A DNA stretch of 64,000 bases from Marinosulfonomonas sp. (GTDB taxonomy: Bacteria; Pseudomonadota; Alphaproteobacteria; Rhodobacterales; Rhodobacteraceae). The DNA lies in contig JALSRG010000124.1 in assembly GCA_026984915.1 (NCBI GenBank), forward strand, positions 1 to 64,000, read 5' to 3'. The notes under the pieces are model-generated. The model did not search any database, was not told the DNA's origin, and saw only the letters and a program-made list of their open reading frames with translations. The translations under genes were made by a program, and so were the position numbers. The first letter of the stretch is position 1. Each line of letters begins with the position of its first letter. Below are positions 25,212 to 32,319 of the stretch, piece after piece.

Positions 25212-25988
25212 ATGACCCAGTTTTTCCGCCCTTTTCTGCGGGCGCCGCTGGCCCATCGTGGATACCATGACAAGGCTGCCGGACGACCGGAAAATTCGCG
25301 GGCTGCCTTTTTGGCGGCCATTGATGCCGGCTATGGTATCGAAATGGATGTGCAACAATCGTCCGATGGTCAGGCCATGGTTTTTCATGATTACGATCTG
25401 GCGCGCCTGACCGGGGCAACAGGCCCGATCCGCCAGCGCACGGCGGCCGAGTTGGGCAAGATCACTCTCAAGGGCAGTGATGAACACATACCAACCCTGA
25501 CGGAAATACTGGATTTGGTTGCCGGGCGCACGGCGTTACTGATCGAGGTCAAGGATCAGGACGGCATCATGGGCAAAGATGTCGGCATTCTGGAAAAGGC
25601 GATTGCCGAGGCGCTGGCTGGCTACAAGGGGCCGGTTGCGGTGATGTCTTTCAACCCGAATGCTGTTGCCGCCTTTGGCGCGTATTCTCCCGATATTCCA
25701 CGCGGCCTGACAACCTGCGCCTATTCGGCGCTTGGCTGGCCGCTTTTACCAGCGCAGGTTCGCAGGCGCTTGCGTGAAATTCCGGATTTTGATCGTGTCG
25801 GGGCCAGCTTTATCAGCCATCAGGCCACCGATCTGCGCCGCCCGCGCATACATGAACTGAAGAAAAACGGCACACCGATCCTGTGCTGGACCATCCGGAG
25901 CCGTGGCGAGGAAATCCGCGCCCGCCAGATTGCCGACAATATTACATTTGAGGGCTACGCGCCGCCCATTCCTGCGGCCGCCGGCTGA
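25212..25988 (+). CDS. Glycerophosphodiester phosphodiesterase (UgpQ-like)
   Basis: 258 residues, without a signal peptide, so it belongs with cytoplasmic UgpQ-type enzymes. The active-site motif LAHRGYHDKAAGRPENSRAAF gives HRG and PENS. IEMDVQQSSDGQAMVFHDYDLARLTG supplies the metal-binding Glu, Asp and His, and LLIEVKDQ and FEGYAP complete the TIM-barrel. It hydrolyses deacylated phospholipid head-groups to glycerol-3-phosphate and an alcohol. It follows the RidA-like gene by 1 nt. A GC-rich hairpin with TTTT follows directly, before the convergent Met-sulfoxide reductase gene. Confidence 0.9.
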   Translation: MTQFFRPFLRAPLAHRGYHDKAAGRPENSRAAFLAAIDAGYGIEMDVQQSSDGQAMVFHDYDLARLTGATGPIRQRTAAELGKITLKGSDEHIPTLTEILDLVAGRTALLIEVKDQDGIMGKDVGILEKAIAEALAGYKGPVAVMSFNPNAVAAFGAYSPDIPRGLTTCAYSALGWPLLPAQVRRRLREIPDFDRVGASFISHQATDLRRPRIHELKKNGTPILCWTIRSRGEEIRARQIADNITFEGYAPPIPAAAG

Positions 25989-25991
25989 CGC

Positions 25992-26011
25992 GGCCGGTTG
26001 CCGGGCCTTTT
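25992..26011 (+). terminator. Terminator after the GDPD gene
   Basis: GGCCGG, loop TTG, CCGGGCC with one bulged G, then TTTT. It starts 3 nt after the GDPD stop and ends at the stop of the convergent gene. Confidence 0.55.
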
Positions 26012-26484
26012 CAGGGCGATTCGCAGGCCGTGGCGTGGCAAAAGACCGAGGCCAGAATATCCGACAGCCGGTCGGCGTCCTTTCGGGTGAAGGCATCCGG
26101 CCTGTTGCTGTCTATGTCGAAAACACCCAGCAGATCACCCGCGCCATTCCAGACCGGCAGGACAAGTTCACTGCGTGTTGAGCTGGCGCAGGCTATGTGG
26201 TTTTCGAATGTTTCAACATCGGCGATCAACTGTACCTGGCCGGTGCGTGCGGCCGCACCGCAAACCCCGCGCGAAAACGGGATCGAAATGCAGCCATGCG
26301 CACCCTGATAGGGGCCGATTTTCAACAGATCCGGGGCCACCACGCGGTAAAACCCCGTCCAGTCGAACCTCTGGTCGCTGTGATGAACCTCACAGGCGAC
26401 GGTTGCCATCAGGGCAATGGTGTCGGTCTCTCCGTCGCAGAGTGCGCCGATGGTTTGTGCAAGGCACGTGTAATCGACGTTCAT
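26011..26484 (-). CDS. msrC: Free methionine-(R)-sulfoxide reductase (GAF domain)
   Basis: 157 residues forming a single GAF domain. Cysteines at 65, 75 and 99 have the same spacing (10 and 24) as Cys84/94/118 of E. coli MsrC (fRMsr). The flanking motifs KIGPYQGAHGC, FSRGVCGAAARTGQ and HIACASSTRSELVLPV also match. The enzyme reduces free Met-(R)-sulfoxide using thioredoxin. The ATG overlaps the stop of the upstream thiolase gene (ATGA), so the two are co-translated, an unexpected partnership with no obvious metabolic link. The three-cysteine match makes the call stronger than a generic GAF-domain assignment. Confidence 0.9.
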   Translation of the reverse strand: MNVDYTCLAQTIGALCDGETDTIALMATVACEVHHSDQRFDWTGFYRVVAPDLLKIGPYQGAHGCISIPFSRGVCGAAARTGQVQLIADVETFENHIACASSTRSELVLPVWNGAGDLLGVFDIDSNRPDAFTRKDADRLSDILASVFCHATACESP

Positions 26485-27659
26485 GGGCGTTCAATCGCAA
26501 TGGCGGTCCCTTCGCCGCCGCCGATGCAGATGGCCGCAACGCCTCTCTTCAGGTCGCGTTTTTCCAGAGCGTTCAGCAGGGTCACGATGATACGGGCCCC
26601 CGAAGCACCAATAGGGTGCCCCATGGCGCAGGCGCCGCCATTCACGTTCATTTTCTCACGCGCGATATTCATTTGCTGCATGAACACCATCGGCACCACG
26701 GCAAAGGCCTCGTTGACCTCCCACAGATCCACATCCTCGACGCTCCAGCCGATTTTCTTCAGCAGCTTGCGGGTGGCTGCGATCGGGGCCGTGGTAAACC
26801 AGGCGGGTTCCTGGGCGTGGCTGGCATGGCCCAGGATACGCGCCCGTACAGCAAGACCACCCGCCTTTGCCGCCGTCTCGCTGGCCAGAACCAGGGCCGC
26901 CGCACCGTCGGAAATGGAGGAAGAATTTGCCGCCGTCACCGTGCCGCCTTCGCGGAAAGCCGGGCGCAGTTGCGGAATCTTCTCCGGTCGCGCCCTGGTC
27001 GGTTGTTCATCAACGGCAACAATGGTTTCGCCCCGGCGGCTTTTGACCGTAACCGGGGTGATTTCGCCCTCGAAGGCACCGTTTTTCTCGGCGGTCAGCG
27101 CATTGGACAGGGAGGTCAGCGCATAGTCATCCTGTGCTTCGCGGCTCAGTTGGTATTTTTCGGCGCAGTCTTCGGCAAAGGTGCCCATCAGGCGACCCTT
27201 GTCATAGGCATCTTCCAGCCCGTCCAGAAACATGCTGTCCATGACTTTGCCATGCCCCAGACGCGCACCGGAACGCATCTTTGGCAGCAGATAAGGCGCC
27301 TTTGTCATGCTTTCCATACCGCCGGCAACCATGACGCCAACCTGACCCAGTGCAATCTGGTCATGCGCGGTCATCACGGTTTTCATGCCTGATCCACACA
27401 TTTTATTCAGCGTGGTTGCCGGTACGCTTTCGCCCAGACCTGCTGCAAATCCGGCCTGGCGCGCCGGCGCCTGCCCCATTCCGGCCGGCAGAACACATCC
27501 CATCAGCAATTCTTCAATCAGATCGGGGCCGGCTTTGGCATTTTCCAGTGCTGCATTTATTGCCGCGCCCCCCAGTACCGGGGCGTCGACTTCGGCGAAA
27601 ACACCCTGCAAACCACCCATCGGCGTGCGGGCAGCACCTGCTATCACTACGTTTTCCAT
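26481..27659 (-). CDS. Acetyl-CoA C-acetyltransferase (thiolase)
   Basis: 392 residues, the standard thiolase length. The nucleophilic cysteine is in LNKMCGSGMKTVM (about residue 89). The C-terminal histidine and cysteine motifs are NVNGGACAMGHPIGASGARI and GVAAICIGGGEGTAIAIE. AALENAKAGPDLIEELLMGCVL and the GxG-rich ends fit the biosynthetic PhaA/AtoB branch, but degradative FadA-like enzymes cannot be excluded. It condenses or cleaves acetoacetyl-CoA, feeding polyhydroxybutyrate or the ethylmalonyl-CoA pathway (inference). It is first in a two-gene unit with msrC and divergent from the STAS gene. Confidence 0.9.
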   Translation of the reverse strand: MENVVIAGAARTPMGGLQGVFAEVDAPVLGGAAINAALENAKAGPDLIEELLMGCVLPAGMGQAPARQAGFAAGLGESVPATTLNKMCGSGMKTVMTAHDQIALGQVGVMVAGGMESMTKAPYLLPKMRSGARLGHGKVMDSMFLDGLEDAYDKGRLMGTFAEDCAEKYQLSREAQDDYALTSLSNALTAEKNGAFEGEITPVTVKSRRGETIVAVDEQPTRARPEKIPQLRPAFREGGTVTAANSSSISDGAAALVLASETAAKAGGLAVRARILGHASHAQEPAWFTTAPIAATRKLLKKIGWSVEDVDLWEVNEAFAVVPMVFMQQMNIAREKMNVNGGACAMGHPIGASGARIIVTLLNALEKRDLKRGVAAICIGGGEGTAIAIERP

Positions 27660-27759
27660 CCTGGTTCTATCCTTTCGGGCATGCTTTTTGCCCCTGCATA
27701 CCGAATGGTAAGGTTTGTCGTCTAGCCTTCATTCAGCACCTTATGATCGGAGTAGCCGG

Positions 27760-28092
27760 ATGAAGCTTGAAATAGAAGACCGCAACGATATGCGCATTGT
27801 CAAAATCAGTGAAGACCGTGTTGATGCCGCTGTCGCCATACAGTTCAAGGACAGCATGGCCGAGGCCACAAAAGACGGACCTGATCGCGTGGTGCTTGAC
27901 ATGTCCCAGGTCAAGTTTCTCGACAGCAGCGGTCTGGGGGCGGTGGTTGCGACGATGAAGCTGTTGGGAAATGAGCGCAAGCTGGAACTGGCGGGGCTGA
28001 CGCCAACGGTTGAAAAGGTTTTTCGCCTCACCCGAATGGACAGTATTTTTGCGATTCATGAAAGCGTGGCCGCAATACCCGAATCGACCTGA
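27760..28092 (+). CDS. STAS-domain anti-sigma factor antagonist
   Basis: 110 residues, one STAS domain of the SpoIIAA/RsbV type. The phosphorylation loop reads VKFLDSSGLGAVVATMK, with candidate serines 56/57. DRVVLDMSQ precedes it and EKVFRLTRMDSIF closes the domain. Such proteins bind the kinase-type anti-sigma factor when unphosphorylated and so release a sigma factor or other partner. The gene for such a kinase follows 44 nt downstream. The ATG at 27760 sits behind GGAG; an upstream in-frame ATG gives 15 unrelated residues. No PP2C phosphatase or sigma-factor gene is adjacent. Confidence 0.88.
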   Translation: MKLEIEDRNDMRIVKISEDRVDAAVAIQFKDSMAEATKDGPDRVVLDMSQVKFLDSSGLGAVVATMKLLGNERKLELAGLTPTVEKVFRLTRMDSIFAIHESVAAIPEST

Positions 28093-28136
28093 AAGCGGCA
28101 CTGACACCAAATTCAATTAAAATTCCAAAGGCCGCC

Positions 28137-28628
28137 ATGACACATCAGCACATAGCCCCCCCCCACTTGCAACACCTGGTTTTTCAATCAACAGTCAAGG
28201 ACGTGCGTCGGGCACTCGATACCTTGTTCAACGGTTTCCGGCCGCTCTGCCTGCCGGCAGAGGAATCCGGAACAATCGAACTGGTCCTGGCAGAGGTTCT
28301 GAACAATGTTGTCGAACATGCCTATGAAAACCGGCCCAATGGCAGAATCGAGTTGCATGCAGAGCAGATGCCGGATGGATTCCGTTTCGAAGTGATAGAT
28401 GAAGGCCGCGAAATGCCGGACGGGAAACTGCCATCGGGGCATCTGGTGCCAATCGACACCGATCTGACAACCATTCCGGAAGGCGGATTCGGCTGGTTTC
28501 TGATTCAGGACCTGGCAACAGACATTCACTACCGGCGCAGTGATGGGAAGAACCATCTTTCCTTTTGCATTGCGGTTGCCTGTCCGGTTTTGCGTTCAAA
28601 GCCCGGTTCAGAACCCGGCGTGGAATAA
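28137..28628 (+). CDS. Anti-sigma regulatory factor, RsbW/SpoIIAB-like ATPase
   Basis: 163 residues of the GHKL/HATPase fold. The N-box ELVLAEVLNNVVEHAYENR (about residues 45-63) binds Mg-ATP. VIDEGREMPDG is the G1-like box, with Asp contacting adenine, and EGGFGWFLIQDLATDIHYRR is the G2/F box. These Ser kinases phosphorylate their STAS partner and sequester a sigma factor. The upstream STAS gene makes a two-gene partner-switch module. A long stem-loop terminator follows at 28725. The C-terminus PVLRSKPGSEPGVE is a short tail beyond the fold. The regulated target is not in the window. Confidence 0.85.
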   Translation: MTHQHIAPPHLQHLVFQSTVKDVRRALDTLFNGFRPLCLPAEESGTIELVLAEVLNNVVEHAYENRPNGRIELHAEQMPDGFRFEVIDEGREMPDGKLPSGHLVPIDTDLTTIPEGGFGWFLIQDLATDIHYRRSDGKNHLSFCIAVACPVLRSKPGSEPGVE

Positions 28629-28724
28629 ACCAGCGCCGCCGAAAATGACGCAATAATACCTTATTGCCACCCAATACCGGACAGAAAGCTGCGGGATACA
28701 GCCAGTGTAGCTGCTAAAAGCTTC

Positions 28725-28780
28725 CCTCGGCACTGCGCTTCACAGCCCCCACCCAATGCGTGGTGCCGAGGTTTATTCTT
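28725..28780 (+). terminator. Long stem-loop with T-rich tail after the STAS/kinase pair
   Basis: CCTCGGCAC (28725-28733) pairs perfectly with GTGCCGAGG (28763-28771). A wobble pair and four more inner pairs (GCGC with GCGT) extend the stem to about 14 bp around a 19-nt loop. TTTATTCTT follows. It probably ends the STAS/kinase transcript, or is the 3' end of a small RNA from the 217-bp gap 28629-28845. No other gene is seen in that gap. Confidence 0.6.
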
Positions 28781-28845
28781 CTCCTGATCCATTGGAAAAC
28801 TGTCAGCCCCGTTATAGGCTGCCCCTGCAATGCAGGAGGGTAATC

Positions 28846-30426
28846 ATGCGCGATTTTCAGCGTCCCGGACGATCAGCGGTTTTTGCGACAAACGGCATGT
28901 GCGCAACGTCGCATCCCCTGGCGGCAAAGGTGGCCATTCAAATTCTTGAAAAAGGGGGAAATGCGGTTGACGCGGCGATTGCCGGCGCGGTTCTGCTCGG
29001 TTTTTGTGAACCGCAGATGACCGGCCTGGGCGGCGATTGTTTTGTGCTTCTCAAACCTGCCGACAGGGACAGAATCATCGCCCTGAACGGCTCCGGGCGG
29101 GCACCAAATGGATTGGCGTCCGAAGACTTGCGGGCAAAAGGCCTCACCGCCATGCCGGCCTATGCGGCCGAGGCTGTCACCATTCCGGGCGCTGTTGATG
29201 CCTTTTGCCGGCTGTCAGAGGATTGGGGAAAGCTGGGCCTGGCCGCCAGCCTGGCGCCGGCCATTTTCTATGCGGAACATGGCGTGCCCGTGGCGCCGCG
29301 CACCGCGTTTGACTGGAAGATCGGCGCCGATACCCTGCAGGGGGTTGCGCGCAAATTGTTTCTGCTCGACGGAAATCCGCCATCGCCGGGGCAAATATTC
29401 CGTGCCCCGCAACAGGCAAAAGTGTTGCGTAAAATTGCAGAATACGGGCACCGCGGTTTTTATGAGGGCGAGGTGGCGCAAGACATGGTCGCATCACTTC
29501 GCGCGGCTGGCGGCACCCATACGATGCAGGATTTTGCCACAACGCAATCCACCTATGGCGAACCGGTTTCGGGCAGATACAAGGATGTGGAACTGATTGA
29601 GCACCCGCCGAACGGGCAGGGGGCCACGGCCATTCTGATGCTGAATATCCTCTCGCATTTTGATCTGCGGTCCCTGGATCCATACGGTGCGCAGCGCGCC
29701 CATCTCGAGGCCGAGGCGGCCAAGCTGGCCTATGACGCCCGCAACCGGTTCATAGCCGATGCGGGATTTACCCGGAGGCTGGAGCATATGCTGGCCCCGG
29801 AAACCGCGACAGCACTGGCGGAGATGATCCACCCGGAAAAGGCGATGACAAATGCGCATGAGCAGTCTGAACAGGTGCACAAGGAAACGGTCTATATAAC
29901 GGTGGTTGACCGGGATCGTACGGCGGTCTCCCTGATCTATTCGATTTATCACAGCTTCGGTTCGGGGATTGCCTCTGACAGGTTCGGCATTCTTTTTCAG
30001 AACCGGGGGGCAGGGTTTACCCTGGAAAAAGGCCACCCGAACGAGGCCAAAGGCGGTAAACGCCCGATGCATACGATCATTCCGGCGATGCTGAAAAAGT
30101 CAGGCAGGGTCTGGATGCCATTTGGCGTGATGGGCGGGGCCTATCAACCGAACGGCCATGCAAGACTGGTGAGTAACATCGTGGACTATGATCTTGAGCT
30201 TCAGCAGGCTGTTGATGCCCCCCGCAGTTTTTCTGACATGGGGCAGATGAATGTCGAGCGCGGATATTCAGATGCGGTGCGCCAGAAACTAGCCGAGATG
30301 GGGCACGACGTCGTCATTCCGCAAACCCCGATCGGCGGGGCACAGGCCATTCAGATTGACGGAGAAAGGGGCGTTCTGATCGGCGGCTCTGACCCGCGCA
30401 AGGATGGTTGTGCGCTGGGCTACTGA
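28846..30426 (+). CDS. Gamma-glutamyltransferase family protein
   Basis: 526 residues, the family length. The N-terminal half has ATSHPLAAKVAIQILEKGGNAVDAAIAGAVLLGFCEPQMTGLGGDCF, a universal GGT block. The autocleavage site, normally Thr-Thr-His, reads HKETVYITVVDRD here: by alignment the nucleophilic Thr is kept, but the next two residues are Val-Tyr. PMHTIIPAML and GVMGGAYQPNGHARLV follow. There is no signal peptide, so a cytoplasmic location is likely, unlike E. coli Ggt. ATG 28846 follows GGAGG. Members with this site include transferases, hydrolases and acylases, so the substrate is left open. Dispersed 15-mer copy 3 lies 4 nt after the stop. Confidence 0.85.
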   Translation: MRDFQRPGRSAVFATNGMCATSHPLAAKVAIQILEKGGNAVDAAIAGAVLLGFCEPQMTGLGGDCFVLLKPADRDRIIALNGSGRAPNGLASEDLRAKGLTAMPAYAAEAVTIPGAVDAFCRLSEDWGKLGLAASLAPAIFYAEHGVPVAPRTAFDWKIGADTLQGVARKLFLLDGNPPSPGQIFRAPQQAKVLRKIAEYGHRGFYEGEVAQDMVASLRAAGGTHTMQDFATTQSTYGEPVSGRYKDVELIEHPPNGQGATAILMLNILSHFDLRSLDPYGAQRAHLEAEAAKLAYDARNRFIADAGFTRRLEHMLAPETATALAEMIHPEKAMTNAHEQSEQVHKETVYITVVDRDRTAVSLIYSIYHSFGSGIASDRFGILFQNRGAGFTLEKGHPNEAKGGKRPMHTIIPAMLKKSGRVWMPFGVMGGAYQPNGHARLVSNIVDYDLELQQAVDAPRSFSDMGQMNVERGYSDAVRQKLAEMGHDVVIPQTPIGGAQAIQIDGERGVLIGGSDPRKDGCALGY

Positions 30427-30429
30427 CCC

Positions 30430-30444
30430 TAGGTCTACGCCCTA
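30430..30444 (+). repeat. Dispersed 15-mer TAGGTCTACGCCCTA, copy 3
   Basis: Identical to copies 1 and 2, same orientation, between convergent GGT and hspQ genes. Its final CTA is the complement of the hspQ stop codon (TAG). The GGT stop lies 4 nt before it. Confidence 0.85.
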
Positions 30445-30768
30445 ATTCAGTTGAAACTGAAGCGGATAGCTACCCTCGTTGAAATCGCCGAAAAGGTCGG
30501 GCAAATCTGGATGGCTGACCGGCTCCCCCGTGTAATCCGCAACAAGGTTCTGCTCGGATACATAGGCCACGTAATAATTCTGGTCGTTTTCGGCCAGAAG
30601 GTGGTAAAACGGCTGCTCTTTTGACGGACGGCTTTCCTCGGGGATGGCATCATACCATTCTTCGGTATTTGAAAACATGGCATCAACATCAAAAACCACA
30701 CCCCGGAAAGGATGTTTGCGGTGGCGTACAACTTGGCCCAGATGGTATTTTGCACGTTGCTTCAGCAT
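30442..30768 (-). CDS. hspQ: Heat-shock protein HspQ
   Basis: 108 residues, the HspQ/YccV size. Family blocks are AKYHLGQVVRHRKHPFRGVVFDVDAMF near the start, QPFYHLLAENDQNYYVAYVSEQNLV in the middle and the acidic C-terminal part GDFNEGSYPLQF. HspQ is a small hemimethylated-DNA-binding/heat-shock protein that promotes degradation of denatured DnaA and acts as a specificity factor for Lon in enterobacteria. The gene is alone, divergent from the SLT lipoprotein gene. Its stop codon is contributed by the dispersed 15-mer. No clear sigma-32 promoter was found in the 254-bp upstream gap 30769-31022, which otherwise shows no gene. Confidence 0.9.
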   Translation of the reverse strand: MLKQRAKYHLGQVVRHRKHPFRGVVFDVDAMFSNTEEWYDAIPEESRPSKEQPFYHLLAENDQNYYVAYVSEQNLVADYTGEPVSHPDLPDLFGDFNEGSYPLQFQLN

Positions 30769-31022
30769 TTTCGTTTGCCCCTGAGGACCTTTTACGTCGA
30801 AACGTTAAGTGTTGTCTATGGTTGCGGCCTTGTTTTTATGGAAACAGACTGTGATGAAATTCCCGACAGTGCCTCGGTTTTCGGCACTCAATCCGGCCGG
30901 ATCCGCAGAACGCGCATGGTATGGTCGGTTGTCACCATTTGGTGATGGGTCGCGCATTTTTACGGTTTTACCATTGCCGTTTTTTCGGATAAAGTCGGGA
31001 CAAACAAAAAGGCGAGAGGCAA

Positions 31023-31607
31023 ATGAGCAGACTTCTTCGCGCAATGGTTCTGATGTTACTGGTCGCGTCTTGTGGCGGGGGCAACTATTCTGCGCCCCGC
31101 AATCTGGATAATGCCTGCAGCATTACTAACCAGCGTCCGAAAATCCTGAAAGCAATGCGCAAGAGCGAACGCCGCTGGGGTGTTCCGGTGCATGTGCAGA
31201 TGGCAACAATCTATCAGGAGAGCAAATTCATAGGTAATGCCCGCACACCGCTAAGCTTTGTGCTGGGGGTCATTCCCATGGGGCGGCAATCCTCGGCCTA
31301 TGGCTATGCGCAGGTTCTTGATGCGACCTGGAAGGAATACAAACGCGAAACCGGCCGCTATTCTGCGAAACGCGACAACATCAACGACGCCGCCGATTTT
31401 ATGGGTTGGTATATGGCCAAGTCCAATGAAACGCTGGGCATTCCGCTGAGCGACGCCAGAAACCAGTATCTGGCCTATCATCAGGGGCGCAGCGGCTATG
31501 CCAACGGCAGTTACCGTGGCAAGGCCTGGCTGGTGCGTATCGCCAACGAAGTCGATAGCAGATCCCGGCGTTATCGGATGCAACTGCAGAGTTGTGGAAA
31601 GCTGTAG
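31023..31607 (+). CDS. Transglycosylase-SLT-domain lipoprotein
   Basis: 194 residues. A lipoprotein signal is plain: LLRAMVLMLLVASC with the lipidated Cys at about residue 17. The remainder is a lysozyme-like lytic transglycosylase domain with GVPVHVQMATIYQESKF (Glu in the catalytic position), SSAYGYAQVLDATWKEYKRETG and YLAYHQGRSGYANGSY. It should be anchored to a membrane and cut peptidoglycan locally. The domain is shorter than Slt70 and close to the conserved roseobacter SLT lipoproteins. The ATG follows GAGAGG. It ends 24 bp before the convergent lolA gene; the short gap has a tandem GTCAGGGCG repeat. Confidence 0.85.
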   Translation: MSRLLRAMVLMLLVASCGGGNYSAPRNLDNACSITNQRPKILKAMRKSERRWGVPVHVQMATIYQESKFIGNARTPLSFVLGVIPMGRQSSAYGYAQVLDATWKEYKRETGRYSAKRDNINDAADFMGWYMAKSNETLGIPLSDARNQYLAYHQGRSGYANGSYRGKAWLVRIANEVDSRSRRYRMQLQSCGKL

Positions 31608-31631
31608 CCCGTCAGGGCGCCGTCAGGGCGA

Positions 31632-32246
31632 TCAGTCAGACGCCCGGCCGCTGCGCTGCTGCTGTGCCATGACAATGCTGAACAGGCTGGGCGGCAGTTT
31701 CACGCCTTTCTCAAGATCACCAAGCACCACGGTGGTTTGCCCGCCGCCGCCGTCCGTAATGATCCACTGGCGCAGTTCGACAGGGTTGTCGGTGAACACC
31801 AGTTGAATACTGCCATAGTCGGGATGCTTCGGGTCTTGAGCTGTTACGGTTGTGGTCTTGCCGTCTGATTTGTGGCCGACAACCATTTTCGCCTGTGACA
31901 GATTGACATTCTTTTTCAGGATCAGGTTCAGCGGAGTGCGTTTTAGCGGATATTGCTCTGGCCCCTGATTGGATTTCGGGTCGAAAATGGCAACTTGGCC
32001 GCCGCTGGCCAGCACGAGGCTTTTTTCGGGCGGGTTGTATTCAAACCGCACACGGCCCGGCCGCTTGATATAAAGCGTCCCGGTGGCAATGGTGCCGTCG
32101 CTGTTGATCTGGGTAAAATCTGCCTTTGCCGTGCGAAACCCGTTCAGGTAATCCGATAAACGACCAAGCGAAATCTTTCCGGCGGTCGCGGGAAAGGCCA
32201 GCGCGACCCACAAGGCCGGTATGAGCAGAATGCGTAACAGTTTCAT
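31632..32246 (-). CDS. lolA: LolA-like outer-membrane lipoprotein carrier
   Basis: 204 residues with a signal peptide (KLLRILLIPALWVALAFPATAG). The mature domain has LSDYLNGFRTAKADFTQI, YIKRPGRVRFEYNPPEKSLVLASGGQVAIFDPKSNQ and LRQWIITDGGGGQTTVVL, the LolA/LolB unclosed barrel. LolA ferries lipoproteins through the periplasm from LolCDE to the outer membrane. It lies 73 nt downstream of ftsK in the same direction, the common alphaproteobacterial order ftsK-lolA. The LolA assignment rests on this synteny as well as on the fold. Confidence 0.88.
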   Translation of the reverse strand: MKLLRILLIPALWVALAFPATAGKISLGRLSDYLNGFRTAKADFTQINSDGTIATGTLYIKRPGRVRFEYNPPEKSLVLASGGQVAIFDPKSNQGPEQYPLKRTPLNLILKKNVNLSQAKMVVGHKSDGKTTTVTAQDPKHPDYGSIQLVFTDNPVELRQWIITDGGGGQTTVVLGDLEKGVKLPPSLFSIVMAQQQRSGRASD

Positions 32247-32319
32247 ATCTCCAACATAGGCATTCGGATGCAGGTTTCACCCCTTTGGGTGAAAATTTTC
32301 AGGACCGGCGCCAATTGGC

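Noticed and set aside
30809-31111. A 100-codon plus-strand frame upstream of the SLT lipoprotein gene
   Set aside because: It overlaps the lipoprotein start in another frame and lacks any family feature; the gap is more simply a divergent promoter region.
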